DNA of 64,000 nucleotides. It comes from Actinomadura graeca. Its GTDB lineage: Bacteria > Actinomycetota > Actinomycetes > Streptosporangiales > Streptosporangiaceae. The stretch lies in contig NZ_CP059572.1 of NCBI RefSeq assembly GCF_019175365.1, positions 496,001 to 560,000 on the forward strand. Reading direction: 5' to 3'. Positions 41,165 to 50,702 of this stretch are shown piece after piece; the stretch's first letter is position 1, and each line of letters begins with the position of its first letter. The position numbers were made by a program, and so were the translations under genes. Under the pieces are notes generated by a model that saw only the letters and a program-made list of their open reading frames with translations, ran no database searches and was not told where the DNA came from.

Positions 41165-41983
41165 TCAGGTGGCCGAGATGGTGCCCGCGGCGAGCAGGCC
41201 GAGCAGGACGCCGCCGAGCGCGACGCGGTAGTACACGAACACCATCATCGAGTGGCGGGTGAGGAACTTCAGCAGCCAGGCGATGCACGCGTACCCGACG
41301 ACGAACGACACGAGCGTGGCGACCACCGTCGGGACCAGCTGGAGCGACCCGTCGAACGCCTTGCGCATCTCGAACGCCCCCGACAGCACGACCGCCGGGA
41401 TCGACAGCAGGAAGGAGTACCGCGCGGCGGCCTCCCGCGTGTAGCCGAGGAACAGCGCGCCGGTCATCGTGGACCCCGACCGGGACGAGCCGGGGATCAG
41501 CGACAGGCACTGGAACGCGCCGATCAGCAGGCCGTCGCGCATGTTGAGGTCGGCGACCTCGCGTTTCCTGATGCCCGCCCACTCGGCGACCATCAGCAGC
41601 AGGCCCATCACGATCAGCGACGTCGAGTTGATCCACAGGTTGCGGGCGGGCTCCTCGATGAAGTCCTTGAACGCCAGCCCGCACACCGAGATCGGGATGG
41701 TGCCGAGGCCGATGTACCAGCCCATCCGCGCATCCTGGTGGGGCCGCAGGTCGGGCGTCCACAGGCTCTTGGTCCAGGTGGTGAGGATGCGGACGAGGTC
41801 GCGCCAGAAGTAGATGATGACGGCGGCCATCGTGCCGAGCTGGATGACGGCGGTGAAGGGCGCTCCCGGGTCGTCCCAGCGCAGCAGCTTGGGCACGAAC
41901 AGCAGGTGGCCCGAGCTGGAGATCGGCAGGAACTCGGTGAGTCCCTGGACGATTCCGAGCACGGTCGCTTCAACGACGTTCAC
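41165..41983 (-). CDS. uppP: Undecaprenyl-diphosphatase UppP (BacA)
   Basis: 272 aa polytopic membrane enzyme that removes one phosphate from undecaprenyl diphosphate, recycling the lipid carrier for peptidoglycan and conferring bacitracin tolerance. Signature motifs: LTEFLPISSSGHL (about 16-28, with the catalytic Glu/Ser/His) and PGSSRSGSTM. Starts with GTG at 41983. In Mycobacterium tuberculosis the equivalent gene (Rv2136c, from memory) is directly next to the histidine phosphatase of the trio now at 27 kb, so about 13 kb have come between them here. Confidence 0.96.
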   Translation of the reverse strand: MNVVEATVLGIVQGLTEFLPISSSGHLLFVPKLLRWDDPGAPFTAVIQLGTMAAVIIYFWRDLVRILTTWTKSLWTPDLRPHQDARMGWYIGLGTIPISVCGLAFKDFIEEPARNLWINSTSLIVMGLLLMVAEWAGIRKREVADLNMRDGLLIGAFQCLSLIPGSSRSGSTMTGALFLGYTREAAARYSFLLSIPAVVLSGAFEMRKAFDGSLQLVPTVVATLVSFVVGYACIAWLLKFLTRHSMMVFVYYRVALGGVLLGLLAAGTISAT

Positions 41984-42258
41984 AGGCGGCGCGTCCCCTC
42001 CCAGAGTGCGAGATGGGCCACGGTGCCCGATCCCCTAGGAAGGGTAGCGGCCGGAGGGCCGCGGCAGGGGCAGGACGTCACGTCCGGCCCCGTCAACACG
42101 CCTCTCACCTGCACAAATGCCACACCCGGCCATGACCGGTCCCCTTCCCGGACATCTTCCGCCCGCCTTCCTGCCACCTTCCCGGCGCCCGAAGCGGGAC
42201 GGCCACCTGGAGTGACGGCCGGGAAGGGCGTCCGCGGCGACCGCTACATTGGCCGCCT

Positions 42259-43212
42259 ATGAAGGAGCGTCACCTCGGGAGGAGCGGGCTTCTGGTGTCC
42301 CGGCTGGGCCTCGGCACCATGACCTGGGGACAGGACACCGCGCCGGACGAGGCGGCGGCGCAGCTCGTCGCGTTCGTCGAGGCGGGGGGCACGCTGGTGG
42401 ACACCGCCGACGTCTACAACGACGGCGACAGCGAGCGGATCCTCGGGCACCTGCTGCGCGAGCTCGTGGACCGTGACGGCCTCGTCGTCGCCACCAAGGC
42501 CGCGATCCGGCCGAACGGCCGCTACGACGGGTCCCGCCGGCATCTGCTCCGCGCGCTGGACGCCTCCCTGGACCGCATGGACCTCGACCACGTCGACCTG
42601 TGGCAGCTGCACGTGTACGACCCGGCGACGCCGCTGGAGGAGACGCTGTCGGCGCTGGACGAGGCGGTCGCGTCCGGGCGGACCCGCTACGTCGGCGTGT
42701 CGAACTACGCGGGCTGGCAGGTGTCCAAGGCCGCCGCCTGGCAGCGGGCGTGGCCGGGCCGCGCGCCCGTGGTGTCGGCGCAGCTGGAGTACTCGCTGCT
42801 GCGCCGCGACATCGAGCGGGAGGTCGTCCCGGCCGTGCTGGACGCGGGCGCGGGGCTGCTGCCGTGGTCGCCGCTCGGGCGGGGCGTCCTCACCGGCAAG
42901 TACCGCACCGGCATCCCCGCCGGGTCGCGGGCCGCGGCCCCGCACTTCTCCGACTTCGTCCAGCCGTACCTGGACGAGGAGTGCGCCCGGATCGTGGAGT
43001 CTGTGGTGACCGCCGCCGAGGGCCTCGGCGCGTCCCCGCTCGGCGTGGCGCTGGCCTGGGTCCGCGACCGGCCCGGGGTCGCCGCGCCGATCGTCGGCGC
43101 CCGGACGGCCGCGCAGCTCGGCGCCATCCTGGAGGCCGCCGACCTCAACCTCCCCGGTGAGATCCGCGACGCGCTCGACGACGTGTCCGACATGTCACCG
43201 GCGCATCCGTGA
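42259..43212 (+). CDS. Aldo/keto reductase
   Basis: 317 aa TIM-barrel NADPH-dependent oxidoreductase. The catalytic tetrad is D48, Y53, K80 and H118 (VDTADVYNDG, VVATK, QLHVYDP). The family AKR signature RLGLGTMTWG is at the start. The C-terminal cofactor-binding loop (VGARTAAQL) is present. TACATT (42245-42250) ends eight bases before the ATG, so transcription probably starts at the start codon. The substrate is unknown. It could in principle reduce aldehydes, but it is too far from the CAR gene to assume a link. Confidence 0.93.
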   Translation: MKERHLGRSGLLVSRLGLGTMTWGQDTAPDEAAAQLVAFVEAGGTLVDTADVYNDGDSERILGHLLRELVDRDGLVVATKAAIRPNGRYDGSRRHLLRALDASLDRMDLDHVDLWQLHVYDPATPLEETLSALDEAVASGRTRYVGVSNYAGWQVSKAAAWQRAWPGRAPVVSAQLEYSLLRRDIEREVVPAVLDAGAGLLPWSPLGRGVLTGKYRTGIPAGSRAAAPHFSDFVQPYLDEECARIVESVVTAAEGLGASPLGVALAWVRDRPGVAAPIVGARTAAQLGAILEAADLNLPGEIRDALDDVSDMSPAHP

Positions 43213-43279
43213 CCATCCCGGCCGTCCATGGCACGCTCAGGACGGTCCGCCAACCGCGACCAGCCGCGACGGGAAGCCC

Positions 43280-45244
43280 GTGACCGACTCCCACACCGAC
43301 CCCGACCCCACCGAGCCGCACGCAGGGCCACAGAACGGACCGCAAGCGGGTGGCGCCCCCACCCGGGCCGAGCGCGCCGCACGCGCCGCCGAGGCCATGC
43401 GCGCCGCCGAGGCCGCGGGCGCACGGGCCGCCGCCGAGGCCGCGGGCCCCGCCCGCGCCGCGCGTGAGCCCGGCCCCGCGCCGCGTCCCGCCGCGGAGGT
43501 CCCGGCGGCCGGTGAGGGCCTCGCCGCCCTCACCGCCCTGTTCGGCGAGACGGGCGTCCCGGCGCCGCTCGCGTCCCGCGCCGCGGCCCGGCTGGGCCCG
43601 GGGGCCGCCGCCGTCCTGCGCGGCGACCCGTGGCGGCTGCTGGCCGTCCCCGGCGTCCTGCCCCGGCAGGCCGACCACTTCGCCCGGCGGCTGCTCGGGC
43701 AGGACGCGCGCCCGGACGACCCCCGGCGGGGCCGCGCGCTGGTCGCGCACCTGCTGACCGAGGCGGCCCGCGAGGGGCACACGGTGACGCCCGCCGCCGA
43801 CGTCGTCACCGCGCTGGAGCGCCTCCAGGTCCCCGACCCGCGCGCGGCGGTCGAGGCCGCGCTGGACGAGGCGGACGTGCTGGCGCTCACCGAGGAGCCC
43901 GCGTTCGACGCCGGGGAGGACCCGGACGAGGACGCCGCCCTCCCCGAGCCCGAGGAGATCCTCGGCCTGGCCCGGTGGGCGCTGGCGGAGGAGGCCGCCG
44001 CCGAGGGCTTCCAGCGGCTGACGCTCACCGCCGTGCCGCTGCTGGAGGACGACGACGTCCGGGAGCTGCGCTCCGGGCTGCCCGAGGACCGCTCCCTCGC
44101 CCTCACCGCCGCGCTCCGCACCGGCGTCAGCGTCGTGCGCGGGGCGCCCGGCGACATCGAGCGGACCGCGCTCGCCATCGCGTCGGCCGCCGCGGGACGG
44201 GGCGTCCGCGCGGCCGTCGCCGTCCCCACCGACCGCGCCGCCGCCGACCTCGCCGCGGACGGCGGCGCCGGCGACGGGCCGCGGGTCACGAGCCTGCACC
44301 GGCTGCTGGAGCCGCGCGACGACCCGTCCGCCGCGCCGGGCGCCGTCGTGTTCGGGCGCGGCGAGCAGCGGCCCTTCGAGCTGGACCTGGTCCTGGTCAC
44401 CGACGCCGACGGGCTGGACGTCGAGCTGTGCGCGGTGCTCGCCGAGGCGTGCGCCGACGGCACGCACCTGGTCCTGTGCGCGCACACGGGCGCGCCACCG
44501 CCCGCCGGGCCCGGCAGCCCGCTGAAGGACCTGGAGGCGTCCGAGACCGTCCCCGTCGTCGCGCTGGACGCCGCGCCGCCGGACGGCCCCCTCGGCGCGC
44601 TCACCGCGGCGGTCCGCGGCGGCGAGCTGACCCCGGTGGAGGCGCCCGGCCGCGAGGTCGTGATCGTCCCCGCCGCCGACGCCGGGGAGGCGGTCCACCG
44701 GACCGTCCAGCTGCTGACCGACTCGATCCCGCGCGCCCTCGGCATCCCGCCGGAGGGCGTCCAGATCGTCGCCTCGTCCCCCGGCGGTGAGGCCGGCGCC
44801 ACCGCCCTCAACGCGGCGCTCAAGGCCCGGCTGAACCCCGGGCCGGGCAAGTTCGCCGGGATGGACCCCGGCGACCGCGTCGTGGTCGCCGCGCCCCTCC
44901 CCCACGCCGCCGTGGGCGAGACCGGCGTGGTCCTCGGCGGCGGCGCGCACGGGCTGGACGTCGAGTTCGCCGGGGGCATGGCCACCCTCGCCCCGGCCGA
45001 CGCGTCCCGCCTGCGGCACGGCTGGGCCGTGACGGTCGGCCTCGGGCGGGGGACGCCGCGTCCGGCCGTGATCGCGGTCATGTCCCCCGAGGGCCTGTCG
45101 CGGCCGGCCGTGGCGGCGGCCTTCGGGCTCGCCCGGCGGCACCTGTCGATCGTCCAGGCCGCGGGCCCGGCGCTGGCGCGCGCCGTCCGGGACACGGCCG
45201 CCCCCGAACGGCGCACCCGCCTGGCAAGACTCGTGATGCAGTAG
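43280..45244 (+). CDS. RecD2-like protein with degenerate ATPase motifs
   Basis: 654 aa. A low-complexity Ala/Arg/Glu stretch (26-70) is followed by a helix-hairpin-helix region (about 80-135, LLAVPGVLPRQADHF), which in RecD2 helicases binds DNA. The P-loop position reads VRGAPGDIERT (286-296), lacking the GKT/S of an active Walker A. The Walker B position reads VTDAD instead of the usual Asp-Glu. The C-terminal SH3-like and 2B-type parts (GDRVVVAAPLP, LAPADASRLRHGWAVTV) remain. So it is likely a DNA-binding relic or scaffold without ATPase activity. The GTG at 43280 has GGGAAG upstream. Confidence 0.82.
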   Translation: MTDSHTDPDPTEPHAGPQNGPQAGGAPTRAERAARAAEAMRAAEAAGARAAAEAAGPARAAREPGPAPRPAAEVPAAGEGLAALTALFGETGVPAPLASRAAARLGPGAAAVLRGDPWRLLAVPGVLPRQADHFARRLLGQDARPDDPRRGRALVAHLLTEAAREGHTVTPAADVVTALERLQVPDPRAAVEAALDEADVLALTEEPAFDAGEDPDEDAALPEPEEILGLARWALAEEAAAEGFQRLTLTAVPLLEDDDVRELRSGLPEDRSLALTAALRTGVSVVRGAPGDIERTALAIASAAAGRGVRAAVAVPTDRAAADLAADGGAGDGPRVTSLHRLLEPRDDPSAAPGAVVFGRGEQRPFELDLVLVTDADGLDVELCAVLAEACADGTHLVLCAHTGAPPPAGPGSPLKDLEASETVPVVALDAAPPDGPLGALTAAVRGGELTPVEAPGREVVIVPAADAGEAVHRTVQLLTDSIPRALGIPPEGVQIVASSPGGEAGATALNAALKARLNPGPGKFAGMDPGDRVVVAAPLPHAAVGETGVVLGGGAHGLDVEFAGGMATLAPADASRLRHGWAVTVGLGRGTPRPAVIAVMSPEGLSRPAVAAAFGLARRHLSIVQAAGPALARAVRDTAAPERRTRLARLVMQ

Positions 45245-45304
45245 GACTCCCCCGCGGACGCGCCTCATCCGCCCCTAAGCGGCCTCGCGGCGGGTGACCG
45301 GGGG

Positions 45305-46093
45305 TTACGCGTAGGCTCCGCCGATGGCGTGGATGCCGCCGTCGACGTGGATGATCTCGCCGGTGGTCGCGGGGAACCAGTCCGACAGCAGCGCCGCGCA
45401 GGCGCGGGCGGTGGGCTCGCTGTCGGTGATGTCCCAGCCGAGCGGGGCGGCCTTGGGCCACATGTCGGTCATGCCCTCGAAGCCGGGGATGCTCTTGGCG
45501 GCCATCGTGGCGAGCGGCCCGGCGGCGACCAGGTTGCAGCGGATGCCCTGCGGGCCGAGGTACTTGGCGAGGTAGCGCGAGCAGGACTCCAGCCCCGCCT
45601 TGGCCACGCCCATCCAGTCGTACACCGGCCACGCCTTGCTGGCGTCGAAGTCCAGGCCGACGACCGAGCCGCCGCCCTTCATCAGCGGCAGGCACGCCAT
45701 CGTCAGCGACTTCAGCGAGTAGGTGGAGGCGTGCACGGCCGTCGCCACGTCCTCCCACGGGGTGTCGAGGAAGTTGCCGCCGAGCGCGGTCTGCGGCGCG
45801 AAGGCGATGGCGTGGGCGACGCCGTCGAGACGGTCGAAGCCGTGGCCGCGCAGGGCGTCGGCGAGGCCGCCGAGCTGCTCGGGGCTGGTCACGTCCAGCT
45901 CCAGGACCGGCGGCGGGTCGTCCGGGCCGGACGGCAGCCGTTTGGCGGTGCGCTGGGTGAGGGTCGGCCGCGGGTAGGCGGTCAGCGCCACCCGCGCGCC
46001 CTCCTGCTGCGCCACCCGGGCGATGTGGAAGCCGATCGACTTGTCGGTCAGGACGCCGGTGACCAGGATCTGCTTGCCGTCGAGAATTCCCAT
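45305..46093 (-). CDS. fabI: Enoyl-[acyl-carrier-protein] reductase, InhA/FabI type
   Basis: 262 aa short-chain dehydrogenase fold doing the last reduction of each FAS-II elongation cycle with NADH. Glycine region VTGVLTDKSIGFHIA; active-site Tyr and Lys in VYDWMGVAK (Y-x6-K spacing of enoyl reductases); LVAAGPLATMAA loop as in InhA. The isoniazid/triclosan target family. It is four bases past the fabG stop, so the pair forms an operon like mabA-inhA of mycobacteria. Confidence 0.95.
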   Translation of the reverse strand: MGILDGKQILVTGVLTDKSIGFHIARVAQQEGARVALTAYPRPTLTQRTAKRLPSGPDDPPPVLELDVTSPEQLGGLADALRGHGFDRLDGVAHAIAFAPQTALGGNFLDTPWEDVATAVHASTYSLKSLTMACLPLMKGGGSVVGLDFDASKAWPVYDWMGVAKAGLESCSRYLAKYLGPQGIRCNLVAAGPLATMAAKSIPGFEGMTDMWPKAAPLGWDITDSEPTARACAALLSDWFPATTGEIIHVDGGIHAIGGAYA

Positions 46094-46097
46094 GACC

Positions 46098-46904
<807 letters not shown>

Positions 46905-46957
46905 TCACCTGGGTTTGTCCGGGCGGGCCCGCAGGTGCGGGGGGTAGGTTGCTGAAG

Positions 46958-48457
46958 GTGCATGACATCGATCCCGCCTTCACCGCGCTCCCCCTGCGCG
47001 CGCTGGCCGACGCGGCGCTCAGCCGGGCCCGGGAACTGGGCGCGCAGCACGCCGACTTCCGCCTGGAGCGCATCCGCAGCCAGACCCTCCGCCTCGCCGA
47101 CGCGGCCCTGGAGACCGCCCTGGACGCCGACGACCTCGGCCTGTCGGTCCGCGTCGTCAAGGACGGCACCTGGGGCTTCGCCGCCGGCATCGACCTGACG
47201 CCCGAGGGCGCCGCCCGCGTCGCCGGCCAGGCCGTCGAGGTCGCCGCCGTCGCCGGGGCCGTCAACCGCGAGCCCATCGAGCTGGCGCCCGAGCCCGTCC
47301 ACGGCGAGCGGACATGGGTCTCGGCGTACGAGACCGACCCGTTCGAGGTGCCGGCCGGCGACAAGGTCGCGCTGCTGGCGGACTGGAGCCGCCGGCTGCT
47401 GGACGACGACCGCGTCGACCACGTGGACGCCACCCTCCTGCAGGTCAAGGAGAACAAGTTCTTCGCCGACCTCGCCGGGACCGTCACCACCCAGCAGCGC
47501 GTCCGGCTGCATCCCGTCGTGAACGCCGTGGGCATCGCCGACGGCGGGTTCGACACCATGCGCACCCTCGCCCCGCCCGCCGGGTACGGGTGGGAGTGGC
47601 TGACCGGGACGCACTGGGACTGGGACGGCGAGCTGGCCCGCATCCCCGAGCTGCTCGCCGAGAAGCTCGCGGCGCCCTCGGTCGAGGGCGGGCTGTACGA
47701 CGTCGTCATCGACCCGTCCAACCTGTGGCTGACCATCCACGAGTCCGTCGGCCACGCCACCGAGCTGGACCGCGCGCTCGGCTACGAGGCCGCCTACGCC
47801 GGCACCTCTTTCGCCACCCCCGACAAGCTCGGCAGCCTGCGGTACGGGTCGGAGGTCATGAACGTCACCGGCGACCGCACCGCCGAGCACGGCCTGGCCA
47901 CCATCGGCTGGGACGACGAGGGCGTGCGGACCCGGTCGTTCGACATCGTCACCGGCGGGCTGTTCACCGGCTACCAGACCGACCGGCGCATCGCCGCCCT
48001 CACCGGCGCCGAGGGCTCCAACGGGTGCGCGTTCGCCGACGCGGCGTCCAGCATGCCGATCCAGCGGATGGCGAACGTGTCGCTGCGGCCCGCCGAGGAC
48101 GGCCCGTCCACCGACGAGCTGATCTCCGGCGTGGAGCGCGGGATCTACATCCTCGGCGACAAGAGCTGGTCGATCGACATGCAGCGCCACAACTTCCAGT
48201 TCACCGGGCAGCGTTTCTACCGGATCGAGAACGGGCGCCTGGCCGGGCAGCTCCGCGACGTCGCCTACCAGGCCAGCACCACCGACTTCTGGAACTCCAT
48301 GGAGGCCGTCGGCGGCCCGCAGACCTACGTGCTGGGCGGCGCGTTCAACTGCGGCAAGGGCCAGCCGGGGCAGATCGCGCCGGTCAGCCACGGCTGCCCG
48401 TCGGCGCTGTTCCGCGGCGTCAACATCCTCAACGCGCTGAAGGAGGCCGGCCAGTGA
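46958..48457 (+). CDS. tldD: TldD-type metalloprotease subunit
   Basis: 499 aa. The zinc motif HESVGH is at 261-266 and gives the active subunit of the TldD/TldE heterodimer, which degrades unfolded peptides and in some bacteria trims the leader of ribosomal peptides. The GTG at 46958 is seven bases after TAGGTT (46945-46950), the leaderless pattern. The stop overlaps the tldE GTG (GTGA), so both are coupled. No precursor peptide was seen nearby, so a quality-control role is as likely. Confidence 0.93.
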   Translation: MHDIDPAFTALPLRALADAALSRARELGAQHADFRLERIRSQTLRLADAALETALDADDLGLSVRVVKDGTWGFAAGIDLTPEGAARVAGQAVEVAAVAGAVNREPIELAPEPVHGERTWVSAYETDPFEVPAGDKVALLADWSRRLLDDDRVDHVDATLLQVKENKFFADLAGTVTTQQRVRLHPVVNAVGIADGGFDTMRTLAPPAGYGWEWLTGTHWDWDGELARIPELLAEKLAAPSVEGGLYDVVIDPSNLWLTIHESVGHATELDRALGYEAAYAGTSFATPDKLGSLRYGSEVMNVTGDRTAEHGLATIGWDDEGVRTRSFDIVTGGLFTGYQTDRRIAALTGAEGSNGCAFADAASSMPIQRMANVSLRPAEDGPSTDELISGVERGIYILGDKSWSIDMQRHNFQFTGQRFYRIENGRLAGQLRDVAYQASTTDFWNSMEAVGGPQTYVLGGAFNCGKGQPGQIAPVSHGCPSALFRGVNILNALKEAGQ

Positions 48458-49836
48458 GCACGATCAGGCCGCAGGAGGCCGTCGAGCGGGCCCTGGCCCT
48501 GTCGCGCGCCGACGGCTGCGTCGTCATCGCCGACGAGACCGGGACCGCGAACCTGCGCTGGGCGGGCAACACCCTGACCACCAACGGCGTCAGCCGCACC
48601 AGCCGCCTCACCGTCATCGCGCTGCGCGAGACCGCGGGCGGCGTCGCCGCCGGCGTGGTGTCGCGCGCCGCGGTCGGCGCCGGCGGCATCGAGGACCTCG
48701 TCCGCGCCGCCGAGGCCGACGCCGCCACCGGAGAGCCCGCCGAGGACGCCGCCCCGCTGGTCTCCGAGGGCCCGGCGGGCGGCTGGGACGACGACCCCGC
48801 CGAGACCGGCATCGGCGTCTACGAGGGCCTCGCGCCCGCGCTCGGCGAGGCGTTCGCCGAGGCGGAGGCCGGCGGGCGGCGGCTGTACGGGTTCGCCAAC
48901 CACACGGTGACCTCCACGTTCCTCGGCAACTCCGCCGGGCTGCGGCTGCGGCACGACCAGCCGACCGGGCTGCTGGAGCTCAACGCCAAGGGCGCGGGCG
49001 GGTCCGCCTGGTCGGGGGTGTCCACCCGCGACTTCTCCGACGTGGACGTCCCCGCCCTCACCGGTGAGCTGACGCGGCGGCTCGGCTGGGGCGCGCGGCG
49101 CGTCGACCTGCCCGCGGGACGGTACGAGACGATCCTGCCGCCCACCGCCGTCGCCGACCTGATGATCTATCTGTACTGGTCGGCGGGCGCCCGCGACGCC
49201 CAGGACGGCCGGACGGTCTTCAGCGCCCCCGGCGGCGGCACCCGCGTCGGGCAGGAGCTGGCGAACCTGCCCGTCACGCTGTCCAGCGACCCGGCCGCCC
49301 CGGGCCTGGAGTGCGCCCCGTTCATGATCGCGCGGGCCTCCAGCCGCGAGTCGTCGGTGTTCGACAACGGCCTCGGCCTCGGCGCCACCGACTGGATCCG
49401 CGACGGCGCGCTGGCCTCGCTCATCCAGACCCGCCACTCCGCGCGGCGGACCGGCCTGGCGCCGACCCCGCCCGTCGACAACCTGATCATGACGGGGCCG
49501 GACGGCGGCGCGTCGCTGGAGGACATGGTGGCCCGCACGGAGCGCGGCCTGCTGCTCACGTGCCTGTGGTACATCCGGGAGGTGGACCCCCAGAGCCTGC
49601 TGCTGACGGGCCTCACCCGCGACGGGGTGTTCCTGGTCGAGGACGGCGAGGTCGCCGGGGCCGTGAACAACTTCCGGTTCAACGAGAGCCCGGTGGACCT
49701 GCTGTCGCGGCTGGCCGAGGTCGGCGGCACCGGCCGGACCCTGCCCCGCGAGTGGTCGGACTACTTCACCCGCGCGGCGATGCCCCCGCTCCGGGTGGCC
49801 GACTTCAACATGTCGACGGTCTCCGAGGCGTCCTGA
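48454..49836 (+). CDS. tldE: TldE/PmbA-type subunit
   Basis: 460 aa partner of TldD. The family fold is present (LRWAGNTLTTNGVSRTSRL, LPPTAVADLM, FDNGLG), but the HExxxH zinc motif is absent, as is normal for this subunit. GTG 48454 has AAGGAGG seven bases upstream and overlaps the tldD stop. The next gene on the minus strand is dodecin, preceded by degenerate tandem repeats. Confidence 0.92.
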   Translation: MSTIRPQEAVERALALSRADGCVVIADETGTANLRWAGNTLTTNGVSRTSRLTVIALRETAGGVAAGVVSRAAVGAGGIEDLVRAAEADAATGEPAEDAAPLVSEGPAGGWDDDPAETGIGVYEGLAPALGEAFAEAEAGGRRLYGFANHTVTSTFLGNSAGLRLRHDQPTGLLELNAKGAGGSAWSGVSTRDFSDVDVPALTGELTRRLGWGARRVDLPAGRYETILPPTAVADLMIYLYWSAGARDAQDGRTVFSAPGGGTRVGQELANLPVTLSSDPAAPGLECAPFMIARASSRESSVFDNGLGLGATDWIRDGALASLIQTRHSARRTGLAPTPPVDNLIMTGPDGGASLEDMVARTERGLLLTCLWYIREVDPQSLLLTGLTRDGVFLVEDGEVAGAVNNFRFNESPVDLLSRLAEVGGTGRTLPREWSDYFTRAAMPPLRVADFNMSTVSEAS

Positions 49837-49912
49837 GGGCGCCTCCCGGGGCCGTACGGCCCCGGGACCGCCTTGGGGGCCGCCGCCGCGGCGGCCCCGG
49901 GCGGAGAGCGCG

Positions 49913-50055
49913 GCTCAGCCGCCCCCGGGCGGAGGCGGCCGAGCGGCGTCCCTCCGGGCGGAGGGGCGCGGCTCAGCCGTCCTCCAAGTGGAGGGCGCCG
50001 TCAGCGGTCCTCCAGGTGGAAAGCGACGCTCAGCCGTCCTCCAGGCGGAACCCGA
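49913..50055. repeat. Degenerate 28-30-base tandem repeats built from the dodecin 3' end
   Basis: Units start at 49913, 49941, 49971, 50000 and 50028. The fifth is the real end of the dodecin gene (GCTCAGCCGTCCTCCAGG), and each copy keeps the GCTCAGCC...CTCC...GGA pattern. So the last ten codons plus stop of dodecin seem duplicated about four times downstream of it. Confidence 0.7.
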
Positions 50056-50242
50056 GTTTCAGGCCCACCTGGTAGTGGGCGACCTCGCCGTCCTCGATCT
50101 GCCCGCGGACCTCCGTCACCTCGAACCAGTCCAGGTGCCGGAGCGTCTGCGCGGCGCGCCTGATGCCGTTGCGGACGGCGGCGTCGACCGACTCGGGTGA
50201 AGTCCCCACGATCTCGGTCACCCGGTACGTGCGTTCGGTCAT
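50030..50242 (-). CDS. Dodecin (flavin-binding storage protein)
   Basis: 70 aa. The whole-length match to dodecin is clear: TYRVTEIVGTSPESVDAAVRNGI at the start (residues 5-27, given here only to mark the position), the aromatic DWFEVTEVRG segment that stacks flavins, and the QVGLKLGFRLE end. Dodecins form hollow 12-mers that hold riboflavin or CoA-type ligands and protect against flavin photochemistry. Divergent from the DUF3099 gene, 67 bases apart. Its 3' end is repeated downstream (49913-50055). Confidence 0.93.
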   Translation of the reverse strand: MTERTYRVTEIVGTSPESVDAAVRNGIRRAAQTLRHLDWFEVTEVRGQIEDGEVAHYQVGLKLGFRLEDG

Positions 50243-50309
50243 CCCGTTCCTCCCGAAGTCATGGCGACCTGCTGTCGCCTGCCGGACTCCATGGGCTTAC
50301 CGTGGAAAC

Positions 50310-50657
50310 GTGAAGGTCAATCACCGCCGCAGGTCCGAGACCGAGATCTACACGGTCACCGACGCGCCGCGGCCGATGTCGGAGGACATCGGGTACCGGC
50401 AGCGGCGCTACCTGGTGTCCATGGGCATCAGGACGGTCTGCTTCGTCGGCGCGGTGCTGGCCGCCATGGCGGGCGCCCCGCTGTGGCTCGTCGGCCTCCT
50501 GGTGGCCGGTGCCCTGTTCCTTCCGTACATCAGTGTGATCTTCGCGAACGGGGGCCGTGAGCCGACTCCCCGGGCGCGATTCGAAGAACCCGCCGGTCAC
50601 CACGGAAGGACCGCACAGAACCCAGTTTCCGGACAGCGACCGGAAATCGGGTCGTGA
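50310..50657 (+). CDS. DUF3099 membrane protein
   Basis: 115 aa. An N-terminal charged part (1-36) is followed by two membrane helices (about 37-55 and 57-78) and a polar tail. This fits the actinobacterial DUF3099 family, of unknown function. GTG at 50310 is six bases after TACCGT (50298-50303), consistent with leaderless transcription; the longer reading overlaps dodecin and is rejected. Its stop is eight bases before the promoter of the small RNA. Confidence 0.85.
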   Translation: MKVNHRRRSETEIYTVTDAPRPMSEDIGYRQRRYLVSMGIRTVCFVGAVLAAMAGAPLWLVGLLVAGALFLPYISVIFANGGREPTPRARFEEPAGHHGRTAQNPVSGQRPEIGS

Positions 50658-50664
50658 CATTCTC

Positions 50665-50696
50665 TTGACTAACCGCGGGGGGTTTCGGTGTACGAT
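50665..50696 (+). promoter_or_regulatory. Promoter of the 6C-like small RNA
   Basis: TTGACT (50665-50670) and TACGAT (50691-50696) are close to vegetative -35 and -10 boxes, though 20 bases apart, which is long. The expected start falls at about 50703, just where the first RNA stem begins. That agreement supports both calls. Confidence 0.65.
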
Positions 50697-50702
50697 TTGT
50701 AC

